Below, piece after piece: positions 1 to 11,738 of a DNA stretch of 64,000 nucleotides. This DNA is from Candidatus Synoicihabitans palmerolidicus (GTDB lineage Bacteria; Verrucomicrobiota; Verrucomicrobiia; Opitutales; Opitutaceae): positions 124,001 through 188,000 of the forward strand of contig JAGGDC010000002.1 in NCBI GenBank assembly GCA_020809425.1. The letters are read 5' to 3'. Below the pieces are notes generated by a model, which was given only the letters and a program-made list of their open reading frames with translations, ran no database searches and had not been told where the DNA came from. Positions within the stretch are counted from its first letter, which is position 1. Each line of letters opens with the position of its first letter. The position numbers and the translations under genes were made by a program.

Positions 1-590
1 GCAACCGCATCGCTGTCGCGCTCGTTCATCTGGCAACCGTAAGTTTTTATGTAGACGCGATTCATACGCAGGAAACCGCTTGCCTAGAGGGCCAGCCCCG
101 TGGGTCAAACGGGAAAGCCACCGCATTCTGGAGCCATTCCCCTAAATGCCTGCAAACTAACCGTTAAAAAGCTATGAGCACCACACCTTAGCTGACTTCG
201 CCTCCCCTCACCTCGGACGCCTCAAGCTTCAAACTTTGCTCCCAACCTCGCCGTTTGCCCCCACGGACCGCTATTCCGGTGGCCAACTCCAACCCGCTCG
301 CCACCACATCTCTTGGCCTCGCCACAACTTCGTCACTATTTTCGGCGACCTCCGCACGTGTATTCTCCCCTCCTAGCACAATGCTTTTGATTAGAATTAG
401 GCTCTTAAATGGTCTGGGTATGAAATATTTCGAACTTGGCAGACTCCTTGCAGTCGTAGAAGGTCATACTATGAAACACTTCTTCCGATCTTTTTGGCTT
501 ACTGTCCGGTGCGTATGCTCCGAGTCGGTCGCCCGCGAAGTGCTCTTCGGGGACGATCACCCCGCGCGACGCCATACTCACGCCGCCAAG
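1..590. other. Left-edge stretch with no recognised gene
   Basis: No recognisable coding region, RNA gene or repeat was found here. Short open frames exist on both strands (for example 188-379 on the minus strand), but none has a family signature or a convincing ribosome binding site. Position 590 is the point where similarity between the two copies of the DruA-ISAs1 element stops, so the sequence to the left is foreign to the element and may be decayed coding sequence. The minus-strand frame that continues out of the element (down to about 405) is probably a chance extension. Confidence 0.4.
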
Positions 591-1812
591 GCGTCGCCGG
601 TGTGACGATCTGCTCGTCCAACGACGCGGCGGCCAACACCTCACCGGCGCGGGCCTGTTCACTGCACGGGGTGTTTTCCTTTTGATCGACGATGGCCAGG
701 GCGACCGGCGCGCCGGTGTCGGCCTCGACCAGGCTGAGCACCCCGACCGCGTCGCGGATAAACTTTCCGTCCAGGGCGAGCGCTCCGGGCAGGGCACCGA
801 CGTGGACTGTGAGCCAGCGGTTGAGGGCCTGGGCAAAGGCCTCCGGATCGAGCCGGGTGAGCACGTCATAAAACACGCTGTAACAGGGGGCCAGGCGGAC
901 CTTTTTGCCGGCCTCACGGGGCAGGGCCAGGGCGAAGCGCTGGTCTTGGTCGAGCAGGTTGGCCATACGAGCGATCGACGCGATGTCGCGCCGGCCGGCC
1001 AGCAGCGCGAGCGCCACGAGGCCAAGAACCGGACCGATCTTGAAGCGGGTGTTTTTGGCGCGCGGATCGGGCACGCCGCACAGGGCCTCCAACAGAGAGG
1101 GCAACTGGCCGTTTTTGAGCGGCAGGGTGCCGGCGCGCGCGCGGCGCAGTCCCGCCCGGCAGTCCTCGGGCAAAGCGGGGTCGGGGGCGCTCAGCAGGGC
1201 CTTGGCCGAGGGGTGCAGGGGCCGCAGCAGCCACAGGTGCTATGGGTTTGCCGTGCTCGCGGTAAAAGTCGTCTCGGTGCCGTTCGTAACCCTGGCTGGT
1301 CCCGACCGGCTCCCACGCGGAGGCCTTGTAGCACGTGCCTTGGTAGGCCTCCGGGTCGGTGAAGGTCTCGGCTAGCAGCGGCCGATAGCCGAAGCGTTCC
1401 TGCCAATGGCCCGGCAACGTGCGCACCGCCGCCGCGAGCACCTGGGAGGCGAAATTGGGCTCCTCGCCGCGCTTGGTGAGCAGTAGAAAGCGGCGGTTTT
1501 GCACCACCAGGGAAAGCCGCTCGACCCGGCGGGTCGCATCCCAGCCCACCCACCGGTCCCGGTCCTTGAGCGCGTAGCAGGCCGGACCCCACGCCAGCAG
1601 CGCCACACCGCCCGCCCCCCTCTTTCGACAATCTGGCGCAGGTAAGCGCCCACCGGATGCCCGGATCCCAAGTAGTGCCGCTCGTGCAGCTGCGCGTCGA
1701 ACCACTCCTGCTCGGCCGCCGTGGCCATGCGCACCTCCACGTTTCGATCCCAGTGCTTCTGCTCCGGGGTTGCGTTCGTCGCTTCCCTTTCCGTTTCACC
1801 TTTAGATTTCAT
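590..1812 (-). pseudogene. DruA-like (DUF4338) / ISAs1-type transposase fusion, copy A
   Basis: The N-terminal part has the DUF4338 signature: a YLGSGHPVG motif, then DRDRWVGWD, QNRRFLL, FASQVL, HWQERFGYRP, ETFTDPE and GTCYKASAWEPVG. DUF4338 is the DruA domain known from Druantia anti-phage systems and from transposon-linked genes. The second half is an ISAs1-type transposase: LLEALCGVPDPRAKNTRFKI, then ALDGKFIRDA with the first catalytic Asp. Compared with copy B there is one extra base near 1240 that breaks the frame exactly between the two domains, plus another frameshift near 1620. The C-terminal part with the last catalytic residues is missing. Start taken at 1812 because the same ATG exists in copy B. 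Confidence 0.7.
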
Positions 1813-1856
1813 CCCACTGCAACAGATCTAAAATCGTCCAAATGGTTTAGCTCAAA
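590..1856 (-). mobile_element. DruA-ISAs1 insertion sequence, copy A, 3'-truncated
   Basis: This is a second, inverted copy of the element at 32730-34584. The shared outer end lies at about 1851-1856 (TTTGAGCTAAACCATTTGG read on the minus strand) and matches the left end of the other copy. Homology runs through the transposase gene and stops at about 590, inside the catalytic domain, so roughly the last 150-200 codons and the other end of the element are missing. The copy is therefore a relict that cannot transpose by itself. Confidence 0.75.
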
Positions 1857-2160
1857 ATTACTCCGCTGACCTTCAATCACTTCACCCGTCACGGGAAAAG
1901 CCCATGGAGGTGCTTCCTAATGGACCTTCAAAAGCCTTGTGAAAGAGATGATTCTTATAATAAAGTATATCTTATCTACCCTGATTTTGGAAGGGGGGCA
2001 GGAAAGCCGATTTTTGAGCGGATTTCCGGCTACCAATGGCGGATGTAGGCGCGCACAGATGCAATTTAATGGCTAAATTGCAGTGTCGCAGCAGTCAGTG
2101 CCTGGATCGTTTCCATGAGGGAACCTCCGGCAGCCGGTTTATTGTTCATCGTTGGAGTAG
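1857..2160. other. Intergenic stretch between two transposase relicts
   Basis: No gene is recognisable. The stretch is locally AT-rich and contains a perfect -10-like TATAAT at 1956-1961, with no convincing -35 box at standard spacing. It lies between the outer end of the DruA-ISAs1 relict and a second transposase remnant, so it may be leftover element flank. Confidence 0.3.
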
Positions 2161-2171
2161 GCTTGGTGGTT

Positions 2172-2520
2172 TTAGGCGGCTTGGGCCTGCGGTGGTTGGT
2201 CGGCCAGCAGTCGGGCGATGAGCCACAGGTTGTGACCGAGGATGCTCCAGGCTACCGCCAGGTAGCGATTCGTGAAGCCTCTGGCACTCAATCGCTTGCC
2301 TTGGCGTTGCTTGATGATGGCGATGCGGGCTTCCGTCGAAGCCCGGCGATGTTGGAGCGCCACGAACTGCGGCTCCTGCATGCGCCGTTGCAGTTGCTGC
2401 GGATCGCGGGGGCAAGTGGCGTCATAAATGTCAGCTTTCGATCAAATCATACCCTTGGCGTCCCAGAGCAAGGCGATGGGCTTCGGCGCAGGAGCTGGAG
2501 TCACAACCTTTTGCGCCCCG
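2172..2520 (-). pseudogene. Transposase C-terminal remnant
   Basis: The minus strand encodes the end of a DDE transposase. The readable part is ADIYDATCPRDP, then QHRRASTEARIAIIKQ, and AVAWSILGHNLWLIARL near the C-terminus. The RRASTEARI...HNLW pattern is typical of the C-terminal region of ISNCY/IS5-like transposases. An in-frame TGA lies near 2450, just upstream of ADIYD, and no N-terminal catalytic region is present. The remnant butts against the 5'-truncated FG-GAP gene at about 2530, suggesting that it removed that gene's signal peptide and promoter. The exact IS family is uncertain. Confidence 0.6.
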
Positions 2521-2534
2521 CTACGCCTCTCGAG

Positions 2535-5500
2535 GGGCTACGTTTTTCAAGAGTTGCCGTCCTCCCGGACCGGCATTGTGACAGAAAACAACTACGCCGA
2601 TCCTCGCATGTGGGGCGATCGATATCAGGAGTTTGCGCTGGGCGGAATGGGCACGGGCCTGGCGATTGCGGATTATGACAACGACGGTCGACCTGATGTC
2701 TTTGTGGTGAGCAAGATGGAGACCTGTCGTTTGTTCCGCAATCTCGGTGATTGGAAGTTTGAGGATGTCACGGCATCGGCCGGTATTTTGGCCGCGTCGG
2801 GATCTCGCGGCGGAGGGTTTTTTGGTGGGGGTGATAACGATTCCGGGGTGGATGAGTGGAAGCAGGGCGCAACGTTTGCCGACGTGAACAACGATGGGTT
2901 TCTCGACATCTATGTTTGTCGGTGGGGGTGCCCAATTGGTTGTTCGTGAACCAAGGCAACGGCACGTTCAAGGAGGAGGCGGCGTCGCGAGGGCTCGACC
3001 TCGTCGATTCGTCGGGAGTCGGGGCTTTTTCCGATTACGATCGGGACGGTTGGCTGGATGTCTACGTGCAGACCAACATGCTCAAAGCCAACGAGTCGAA
3101 CGGTGGGCAAAGAGATCATCTTTTTCGCAACAACGGCAATGGCACCTTTACTGACACGTCGGATGCGGCCGGGCTGCTGGCGCCGAATCTCGCGCACTCC
3201 ACCACCTGGTGGGATTACAACAATGACGGTTGGCCCGATATCTATGTTGCCAACGATTTTGAGCCGGCCGACTTCCTGTATCGCAATAACCAGGACGGTA
3301 CTTTCACCAACGTCATTCACGAAGTCGTGCCCGGCATGGCCTACTCCACCATGGGGGCGGATCTCGGGGACGTGAACCACGATGGATTGATTGACTTCTT
3401 CGTCGCCGACATGGCGACGACCACGCATGAAAAGGATCAACGCGGCATGGCCAGCTCGCGCGAACTTTCCCGCGAGGACGCCGACAGCTCGACGCTCGCC
3501 CCGCAGAAGTTGCGCAATGTGCTTTTTTTAAACACGGGTCTCGGCAGTATGCAGGAAGCTGGCATTCTCGCTGGTATCGACGCGACCGACTGGACGTGGT
3601 CGACCCGCTTTGAGGATTTTGACAACGACGTCTACTTGGATTTGCACGTCACCAACGGCATGAACCGCGAATACCAAAACGCGGACCTGCGCGACCGGAT
3701 TATCCTAGCCGAAAGTCCGTCGGTGCGCCTACGGACCATGAAGGAGAGTCCACGCTTGAATGAAGCCAATCTCGCTTACCGTAATCGGGGTGATTTAAGT
3801 TTCGAGGAAGTGGGCGCGGCGTGGGGACTCGACAAAGTCGGCGTGTCGTTTGGCGCGACCATGGGCGATCTCGACGGAGATGGCGACCTAGATCTCGTGC
3901 ACGCTAATTATGGCGAAGGCGTCACGGTATTGCACAACGATATCGATACGGGACATCGCGTGCAGGTAGGGTTACGGGGCACCGATTCCAACCGCTTCGG
4001 GGTGGGGGCACGGGTGCGCATCCGCACAGCGACGGGCATTCAAGTTCGCGATCTCGTGGTCGAGCGGGGTTATCTTTCCAGTAGTGAGCCCGTGTTACAC
4101 TTTGGTATCTATAGCGCGGATACGGTGATCTCACTTTCTGTGCGTTGGCCCAGCGGCATAACCCAGACCTTTAGAGATCTCGCGGTGGATCGTTTTTACG
4201 TTGTTCGCGAGCAACGCCAGGAAGAGGAAAACGCAGGCCCGATATCGGTATCATTGCCGACCTTCAGAGACTTGTCGGGTGATCTCGGTTTGACGCTCGC
4301 CTCCCGCGAAGGCGCGTTTCGAGAGCATACTCGCCAACCCCTCGTGCCCACGCGTTTCGATCGATTGGGACCCGCCCTGGCGGTGGGCGACCGCAACGGT
4401 GACGGTCGCGAGGATATGGTGCTCGGAGGCACGGCGCAGACCCCTGCCCGGCATCATCGCAGGCTCCGAGAAGGGTTACGTTTCCGGTTCGCTGGCGCAA
4501 CTCACCGCGCACGCCACGCTCAATGACGGACCTTTACTGCTTTTCGATGTGGATGGAGATGCTGATCTGGACCTGCTCGTCACTCGCTCCACGGACAGCC
4601 TGCCCGCGGGGGACGAAGCCTACCAACCGCTGCTGCTGATCAATGCGGGCAACGGAGGCCTGAGCCCCGCCCCGGATCGCACGTTGCCCACGCTGCCGAT
4701 CAGTGTGGGCGCGGCCGCCGCGGCTGATTTTGATCGCGACGGTCAGCTCGATGTTTTTCTGGGAGGCCGGGTGCAACCCGGAGACTACCCCGAAACGCCG
4801 CGCAGTGCATTGTTGCAATACCTCGGAGGAAGTTTTGCCGACGAGACAGCCGAGGTCGCACCCGTGCTCCAACAAGTCGGCATGGTGACATTCGGCGATG
4901 TGGACTGACGTCGTCGACGACGGTTGGATCGATTTGTTGGTGGCCACGGAATGGGGAAACGTTCGCGCCTTTCGTAACGAATCAGGGCGCGGATTTACCG
5001 ACCAATCCGAGTCTTGGGGCTTCGCGGCAGCCGGCACCGGCTGGTGGACCTCACTCGCCGCCGGGGACTTCAATGGCGACGGGCTAATGGACTACGTGGC
5101 CGGTAATGTAGGATTGAATACTCCTTATGCCGCCTCGGTCGAGGCCCCGGCGTTGCTTTTCTATGGAGACTGCCGCGGACGCGGTCGGGGAGCCAAGCGC
5201 ATCATTGAGGCTTACTACGAGAACGGGCGATTGCTGCCTCGTCGCACCAGCACGGCGATCGGCTCCGCGGTGCCACCGTTGCGCCGGAAGTTCCGTCGCA
5301 ACGACGACTATGCCGCCGCCACGCTCGATGAAATCGTGGGGCCGTAAAAATTGGATGCCTCGGTTCGTTTTGCCGCTACGGAGCTGCGCAGCGGGGTTTT
5401 TCTCAGCCAACCGGACGGTACACGGCGATTCACGCCGTTACCCCGCATGGCCCAGATTGCTCCGGTGCAGGGCTTGGTCACGGGGGACTTTGATGGGGAT

Positions 5501-6018
5501 GGAAATGTGGATATCGTGGCGGTCCAAAACAGCTTTGCCCCGATGCCCTTTGTGGGCCGGTTGGATGGCGGCGTGGGCCAGTATCTCGCGGGAGACGGGG
5601 AGGGCGGATTCACGGCTGTTCCCGCACGTTTGAGCGGCCTGTTTGCAACGGGTGACGCCAAAGCACTCATGCGAGTAGACCTGAACGACGACGGGATGCC
5701 CGACTTGGTAATCACTCGTAACAATGCGAAGATGATGACGTTGAGCTCGAGTGGCGGTCGCTTGTCGGCACGGTCTTTGGGCGTGACCCTGACCGGAGGT
5801 TGGACCGCTGGAGCGAAGGTGACGCTGGTCGGCCGGATGATTCGCGGCAAGTTGAAGAAGTATCGGTTGGTTCGGGTTATTTCAGCCAATCCAGTTCGAC
5901 GTTATTTTTTACCCTGGTGCCTCTGCGGGGAGCGATGATCGAGGTCCGTTGGCCTGATGGTGCAACCACCACCCATCCTGTTCCCGCTGGTGAGGTCACG
6001 CTGAGGATTTCGCGATGA
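2535..6018 (+). pseudogene. CRTAC/ASPIC-UnbV FG-GAP repeat protein 1 (degraded)
   Basis: This is a paralogue of the next gene along its whole length. It has many FG-GAP/VCBS blades with DxDxDG calcium-binding loops (DYDNDGRPDV, DVNNDGFLDI, DYDRDGWLDV, DLDGDGDLDLV) and an ASPIC/UnbV domain (SNRFGVGARVRIRTATGI, about 3985-4190). Such proteins are secreted or surface beta-propellers; no enzymatic role is established for the family. Lesions seen: loss of the 5' end at the transposase remnant, frameshifts near 2926 (GGGGG), 4441, 4905 and 5835, and an in-frame TAA at 5345-5347. When repaired the protein would be about 1150 residues. The final TGA (6016-6018) overlaps the ATG of the next gene, so the two were translationally coupled. 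Confidence 0.8.
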
Positions 6019-9000
6019 GTCGTGCCCTGGAGGTAACGCGGGCTCGCTTGACCCGCCGTACGCGTTGTCTAATCCTCAGCGCGGGACTGATGCTGCTGAC
6101 AACGCCACGCCTGCTGGCTCAACTCGAAACGCATCCACTCCCGCCGCGCTCAAAACCGGCCGGCACGACATTGTTTACCGAGTTAACGGCGATGCAGACC
6201 GGTATTGTCGCCACCAATAATTACGACGATCATCCGCGCATGTGGGGAGAGCTTTATCGGGAGCTCATGTTTGGAGCCATGGGCACGGGGGTGGCGGTGG
6301 GCGATTTCGACAACGACGGGCGCGTCGATGTGGTTGTGGTCAGCAAAACCGAGACCTCGTGGTTGTTTCGCAATCGCGGCGATTGGCGCTTCGAAGACGT
6401 CACCAGCGCGGCCGGCTTGGGCGGAGGCAAGGCGGGTGGTGGATTGCTCGGCGGGATATTTGGCGGTGATGACGGCAAGGCCCTCAAACCTTGGGAGCAA
6501 GGCGCGGCGTTTGCCGATGTGAACAACGACGGCTGGCTTGATCTTTACGTCTGTCGTTACGGGGCGCCCAATCGGCTCTACGTTAACCAAGGCAATGGCA
6601 CGTTCAAGGAGGAGGCGGCGACGCGGGGTTTGGCCGTGGTGGATGGATCCGGGATGGGGGTTTTTTCCGACTACGACCGAGATGGTTGGCTCGATGCTTA
6701 CGTGCAGACCAACATGATAGATTACGCGAAGTATCCCGACGGGCGGCGCGATTACCTCTTTCACAACAACGGCGATGGCACGTTCACCAATGTGACCGAT
6801 CGAGCCGGAATCCGCGGTTCAACCTCTGGGCATTCGGCAACCTGGTGGGATTACGATGGGGATGGTTGGAGCGATCTCTACGTGGCCAATGATTTTGCGC
6901 CGCCGGATCAGCTGTATCTAAATAATGGAGACGGAACGTTCTCCGATGTGATCAACACGACGGTGCCATACATGCCGCACTACGCCATGGGCGCGGCCTC
7001 TGCCGATGTGAACAATGACGGGTTACCGGATTTACTAGTGGCAGACATGGCAGCGACGTCGCACGAGAAGGATCAGCGCTCGATGGCAGGCTCACGTATT
7101 CGCGGGCAGAAGCACGATGAGTCTTCGCCGGTGCCGCCGCAATACATGCACAACGCGCTCTATCTCAATACGGGCACCGGACGGATGCTGGAGGCGTCCG
7201 GGTTGTGGGGCGTGCGTGCAACCGACTGGACGTGGTCGGTCCGCTTCGAGGACTTTGATAATGACGGGCGCGTCGACCTGCATGTGACCAACGGCATGAA
7301 CCGCGAGTATCACGGGGCAGATTTACTCGAGCGCATCATGATTTCGGAGAACCCTGCCGAGCCGGTGCGCATCATGCAGGAAAGTCCCATGCTCCACGAA
7401 ACGAACCTGGCATTCCGTAATACGGGTAATATGCGTTTTGAATCCGTGGGGGCGGAATGGGGCCTCGCCCACCACGGGGTTAGTTTTGGTGCCGCCACGG
7501 CCGATTTTGACGGCGACGGTGACCTTGATCTCGTTTACGGAAACTATCAAAAAGGAGTGTCGATCTATCGTAACGACAGCGCCTTGGGAAGTCGGCTGAT
7601 CGTGGCCCTACGCGGTAGCGTTTCCAACCGCTTTGGCGTCGGTGCGACGGTGCGGATTGAAACCACGGCGGGGATACAAGTTCGCCGTATCCAACCCACA
7701 CGCGGCTATCTCTCGACGAGTGAGCCCGTGGCCCATTTCGGTCTTGGCGATACGAAGCGGGTAGCCCGTCTTATCGTGCATTGGCCCATCGGCACGGAGC
7801 AAGTTTACGAAGACTTGCCGGTCAATCAACGTCTGGTGATCACGGAAGATAGCGGAGCGAAGACCATCACCATCCCACCCGCACCTACCCCGTGGTTTAC
7901 CGAATCGAGCGTTAAGCTTAATGCGTCTGTTCCGGCGGTGGAGCGCGCCATGGTTGAACCCAATGGACAACCTTTGAGTTAACCACATGGGGCCGCATAT
8001 CGCAGCTGGTGACCTCAACGGCGATGGCCGCACCGACTTGGTGGTGGGCGGTACCTCGGGCAGCCCGCCGCGGATTCTGATTGCGACGGAGAGTGAACAA
8101 TTTCCCTCCGGGACTGTGCCTGAGTTGGCCGAGCCCGCCGGAGTTGCGATGGGACCGCTGCTTTTGTTCGATGCCGACACCGACGGTCGTCTCGATTTAT
8201 TGGTTACGCGTACGGGGGCAGATACGCAGATGGGGGCCGGCGCCTACCAGCCACGCTTGTTTCTCAATCGAGGAGGATTCCAATCCGCGCCCCTCGGCAC
8301 TTTGCCCGAGTTGTCGGTGAGTGTTGGCGCGGTGTCGGCAGTGGACTTTGATCATGATGGGGATCTCGATGTGTTCATCGGTGCTCGGGTTAAACCCGGC
8401 GAGTATCCTCTCGGTCCCACCAGTGCGCTGTGGCGCAACGAAGGTGGTGTCTTCGTGGCAGTGGATACGCCGCTGGCCGATACCGGCATGATCACCGCGG
8501 CGGTCACGACGGACCTGGATGGTGATGGCTGGGACGATCTGGTCATCGCCACTGAATGGGGCCCGGTGCGCTACTGGCATAATGAGAGTGGTCGCGGTTA
8601 TCAGGAACGCCCCTTGGGAGACGCGACCAGTGGATGGTGGTCGTCGCTGGCGGTGGGAGATTTTAATGGTGACGGTCGGCTTGATGTCGCAGCCGGTAAC
8701 CTCGGGTTGAATACAACCTACCAGGCGTCGCCGACCGCCCCCGCGGTTCTGCTTCACAGCAATTGTACCCGCCGCCGGGCGAATCCGACCTTGATAGAAG
8801 CTTACTTCGAAGAAGGGAAACTATACCCACGTAGGGAGTTACAGGACCTGAGCCGTCAGATACGCAGCCTCAGTCGCAACTATCGCCGTACCGCAGACTA
8901 CGCGGCAGCGACCTTGGTCGATATTTTCGAGGAGGAAACGGTAGCCAACGCGACTCGGATGGACGCCACCGAATTTCGCAGTGGCTTGTTTTTGAGCCAG

Positions 9001-9342
9001 GGTGACGGCTCCCATCACTTCCAGCCGTTCATTCGTCTTGCGCAGATTGCACCGATCACGGCGATGGTGACGGGCGACTTCGATGGCGACGGGCAACTCG
9101 ATCTTGCGTTGGGTCAAAACGACCACAGTCCGATCGAGTTGGTGGGCTATTTCGACGGCGGAATTGGTCAGATTTTACGCGGGGACGGGGGCGGTGGGTT
9201 CAGTCCAGTTTCGCCACGTGAGTCGGGATTCATAGTGCCGGGTTCGGCACGCAGTATCGTCGGGTTGGATGTTGACGGTGACCGCGACAGCGTACTTGTA
9301 ACACGGAACAACGCCCCCGCATTGTTGTTCAAGCATAAATGA
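6015..9342 (+). pseudogene. CRTAC/ASPIC-UnbV FG-GAP repeat protein 2 (single frameshift)
   Basis: The gene starts at ATG 6015, overlapping the previous stop as ATGA, and encodes an N-terminal signal segment (CLILSAGLMLLTTPRLLA, residues about 18-35). FG-GAP blades follow with DFDNDGRVDV, DVNNDGWLDL, DYDRDGWLDA and DFDGDGDLDLV loops, then an ASPIC/UnbV domain (SNRFGVGATVRIETT, about residues 535-610) and more FG-GAP blades. The only lesion is a one-base shift at about 7976-7983: the first frame stops at 7980-7982 and the second continues from about 7984 as MGPHIAAGDLNGDGRTDLV. Repaired length is about 1100 residues, matching the paralogue upstream. It is the best preserved member of the pair, so it may have been lost recently or may still make a truncated 655-residue protein. 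Its TGA overlaps the ATG of the ankyrin gene at 9339. Confidence 0.85.
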
Positions 9343-9483
9343 CCCCGCTCGATCAGACCCCGACGCGCATGACTAGAAACTCCCTTACGCTCTGGCTGTT
9401 CGTATTGGTTTACTTGGCGGTGGACTTCGTCAGCTTAAAAGGGGCAACAGAGTTACGTTTGGTTTCAGAGGATTCGGGGTGGT

Positions 9484-9510
9484 TGAGGTGGACCCATGAA
9501 GTTGGACAGG
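9484..9510 (+). repeat. IS3 left terminal inverted repeat
   Basis: The outer 12 bases TGAGGTGGACCC and the inner 9 bases TTGGACAGG match the reverse complement of 10791-10817; only the middle six differ. Confidence 0.85.
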
Positions 9511-9540
9511 AGGGATGATTAAATCCCAAAGGAGTCCAAT

Positions 9541-10682
9541 ATGTCGAAGAAACGACGTGCCTTCAGTGCCGAGTTCAAAGCGAAAGTAGGGCTCGAAGCC
9601 CTTAAGGGAATCGAGCCGATCCACGTAATCGCGCAGCGTCACGAGGTGCATCCGGTGCCAGTGAGTCAGTGGAAGAAGGAGGTGTCCGAGCGGTTGCCGG
9701 AGGTCTTCGCGAAGCCCTCGGCGCAGGTGCGCGACGAGATCGAGCGGAATCGCAAAGAAAGAGAAGGAACTGTATGCGCGGATCGGGCAGCTGCAGATGG
9801 AGCTCGAGGGGCTCAAAAACAGTTGGCCCATTTGGAGAGTAAAGAGCGCCGCAGTATGATCGAAACCGAGCATCCGAAGCTGAGTGTGGCCCGGCCGTGC
9901 GAACTGTTGGAGCTGCCACGCTCAACCTATTACCACCACCCGAAGCCACCGAAGGAAGCGGACCTGGCGTTGATGAAACCGATCAACGAGATCTACCTCG
10001 AGTCACCGTTCTTTGGTAGCCGCCAAATGCCCCGTTGGTTGCAACGCGAAGGACACGTGGTGAACCGTAAACGGGTGCGACGATTGATGCGATTAATGGG
10101 ACTCACGGCGATCTATCAAAAACCGAGTCTGTCGAAGAAAGCGGCCTCTCATCAGATCTACCCGTATCTGCTGCGAACGCGGAAGGTTGAAAGGTCGAAT
10201 CACGTGTGGGCAACAGATATCATCTACATCCCGGTGTGCGATGGCTTCGTTTACCTGAGTGCGGTGATCGACTGGCACTCGCGGAGGGTGCTCGCATGGG
10301 AACTGTCCAACACGCTCGATGCGTCGTTTTGCGAGCGGTGCAGCGCGCGATGGCGATTTACGGCAAGCCGGAGATCTGCAACACCGACCAAGGCTGCCAG
10401 TTTACCAGCGCCGAGTTCACCCAGCCATTGTTGGCCGCCGGCGTGCGACTGTCGATGGACGGCAAAGGACGGTGCTTGGACAATGTCTTGGTCGAACGCC
10501 TGTGGCGCAGCGTCAAATACGAGGAAGTCTATCTGAAACGCTATGAGACGATGGTCGAGGCCCATGCCAACTTGGAGACCTACTTGCTGTTCTACAACGA
10601 CGACCGACGACCGCACTCCGCCCACGGCCGCCAAACACCATCCGAGGTCTACCACGCACAACTCTACCAAGCCGCCGCCTGA
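9541..10682 (+). pseudogene. IS3-family transposase orfA-orfB, frameshifted
   Basis: OrfA starts at ATG 9541 (RRAFSAEFKAKVGLEAL, helix-turn-helix) and should continue as a leucine-zipper segment (YARIGQLQMELEGLKN), but that segment lies in a different frame after an indel near 9755. OrfB begins near ATG 9856 (MIETEHPKLSVAR) and shows the rve-type DDE core: WATDIIYIP with the first Asp, NTDQGCQFTS with the second, and VERLWRSVKYEEVY with the Glu. A second frameshift near 10335 (FCERCSARWR versus RAVQRAMAIYGKPEI) separates the first from the last two catalytic residues. The normal programmed frameshift of IS3 lies between orfA and orfB, so the one near 10335 is a true lesion. The copy is probably inactive. 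Confidence 0.8.
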
Positions 10683-10790
10683 CGGCGGCTATCCGAGCGG
10701 GGAGGAAGCCGCGCTTCCTCCCCTGCTCCCCTCCGTTATCTTTTATTCTTGGTCAGAAAAACCAGAAACCATAACTATAAATCCGCCCGA

Positions 10791-10817
10791 CCTGTCCAAC
10801 CGACGGGGTCCACCTCA
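10791..10817 (-). repeat. IS3 right terminal inverted repeat
   Basis: The sequence ends CACCTCA at 10817 and, read on the minus strand, begins TGAGGTGGACCC and ends TTGGACAGG like the left repeat. Confidence 0.85.
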
Positions 10818-11738
10818 TTTCGGAATGAGATGCTGGGGGCGTCGGCGCGTCATGGCGATCGTGAGTTGAGTCGGAAACTTTTGGCTGAATACCGGGATTT
10901 TTAGATCAAATGGATTGATGAGAAACCCTTGTGGCAGATGATGTGGAGTAGCGATGCGGACCTGTTGCAGCTTATGCTAAAGCGAGGGGTAAGTCCCCAT
11001 CGTCGCCCTTTTGATGTGCCGCTGCTGAACATTGCCTGCCGGGCGGCCAATGAGGCGGGAGTTCGCACGCTTTTAGGGGCTGGCGCAAAGCCCAATCAAC
11101 GAGATGACGAGGGGCGGACCGCTTTGATCGAGGCGGTTCGTTGCGAGGACGAGACCATTATGAGATTGCTGCTGAATGCCGGTGCAAACGTAACTAACAA
11201 GGATGATTCAGGACGAACGGCCGCGGCCTACGCAAAGAAGCGGAATCTGACGGACATTGCCGCATGGTTGACCATGGATCCGGCATTAGTTACCGCTCCG
11301 TCAGATAAGATCGTGGAAACGCCCGCGGCGCGAATTATTGATTTGGTCGAAGTTGAAGTCGGGCCTCGATTGAAGGCTCGACCGGATTTCGTCCTTATGC
11401 GGGGAAATACGATGTCATCCGAAACTTATTACCAAGGAGTGGTGCATGTATCGTCGCCGTTGTTGATGGGCGGGGGGCAAGTCTTGGGCGAAGGCCCCTC
11501 GCAAGACGTGTCGAGTTCCGTGGTATCAGTGGAACGAACGGATCATGAGGTGGTATGGACAGGCATCGTGGAGATCGATGGTACCAGTCTCTCAAGTCCG
11601 CGAGTTGCTGACCACGCCCCGTTACTTTACCCGTAATTTCGACGAAAAGGTGGCCGACTACCGGTTTGTGCCCGGTAAGATTGCGGGACAATCGGTGCGC
11701 ACTCGAATCGTGTGGCTGGAAGATTTTAGCCAGTAGGT

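Larger units (their letters stand above)
9484..10817 (+). mobile_element. IS3-family insertion sequence
   Basis: The element is about 1.33 kb and bounded by imperfect 27-bp inverted repeats (9484-9510 and 10791-10817). It carries the orfA/orfB arrangement of IS3 elements on the plus strand and sits inside the ankyrin gene. No convincing 3-4 bp target duplication is visible at the two junctions (GGT on the left, TTC/TTT on the right), which may reflect later mutation. Confidence 0.85.
9339..11736 (+). pseudogene. Secreted ankyrin-repeat protein, split by an IS3 element
   Basis: The N-terminus (9339-9483) overlaps the previous stop as ATGA and encodes a signal segment (LTLWLFVLVYLAVDFVSL). The IS3 element at 9484-10817 interrupts it. 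Downstream, the same reading frame resumes with ankyrin repeats: ASARHGDRELSRKLLAEY, GVRTLLGAGAKPNQRDDEGR, TALIEAVRCEDETIMRLLL and NAGANVTNKDDSGRTAA. An in-frame TAG lies at 10902-10904, and a frameshift near 11600 separates the last ~45 codons (TTPRYFTRNFDEKVADYRF to the TAG at 11734-11736). The C-terminal domain after the repeats is not recognised. Third gene of the FG-GAP operon; ankyrin repeats suggest a protein-binding partner outside the cytoplasm. Confidence 0.75.

Noticed and set aside
682..1362. Long open frame on the plus strand opposite the transposase
   Set aside because: It lies antisense to the DruA-ISAs1 gene, is matched by a similar shadow in copy B, and has no family features.
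9740..9870. Frameshift between orfA and orfB of the IS3 element as a lesion
   Set aside because: IS3 elements use a programmed shift here, so a frame change between the two genes is not by itself damage; only the shift near 10335 was counted as a clear lesion.
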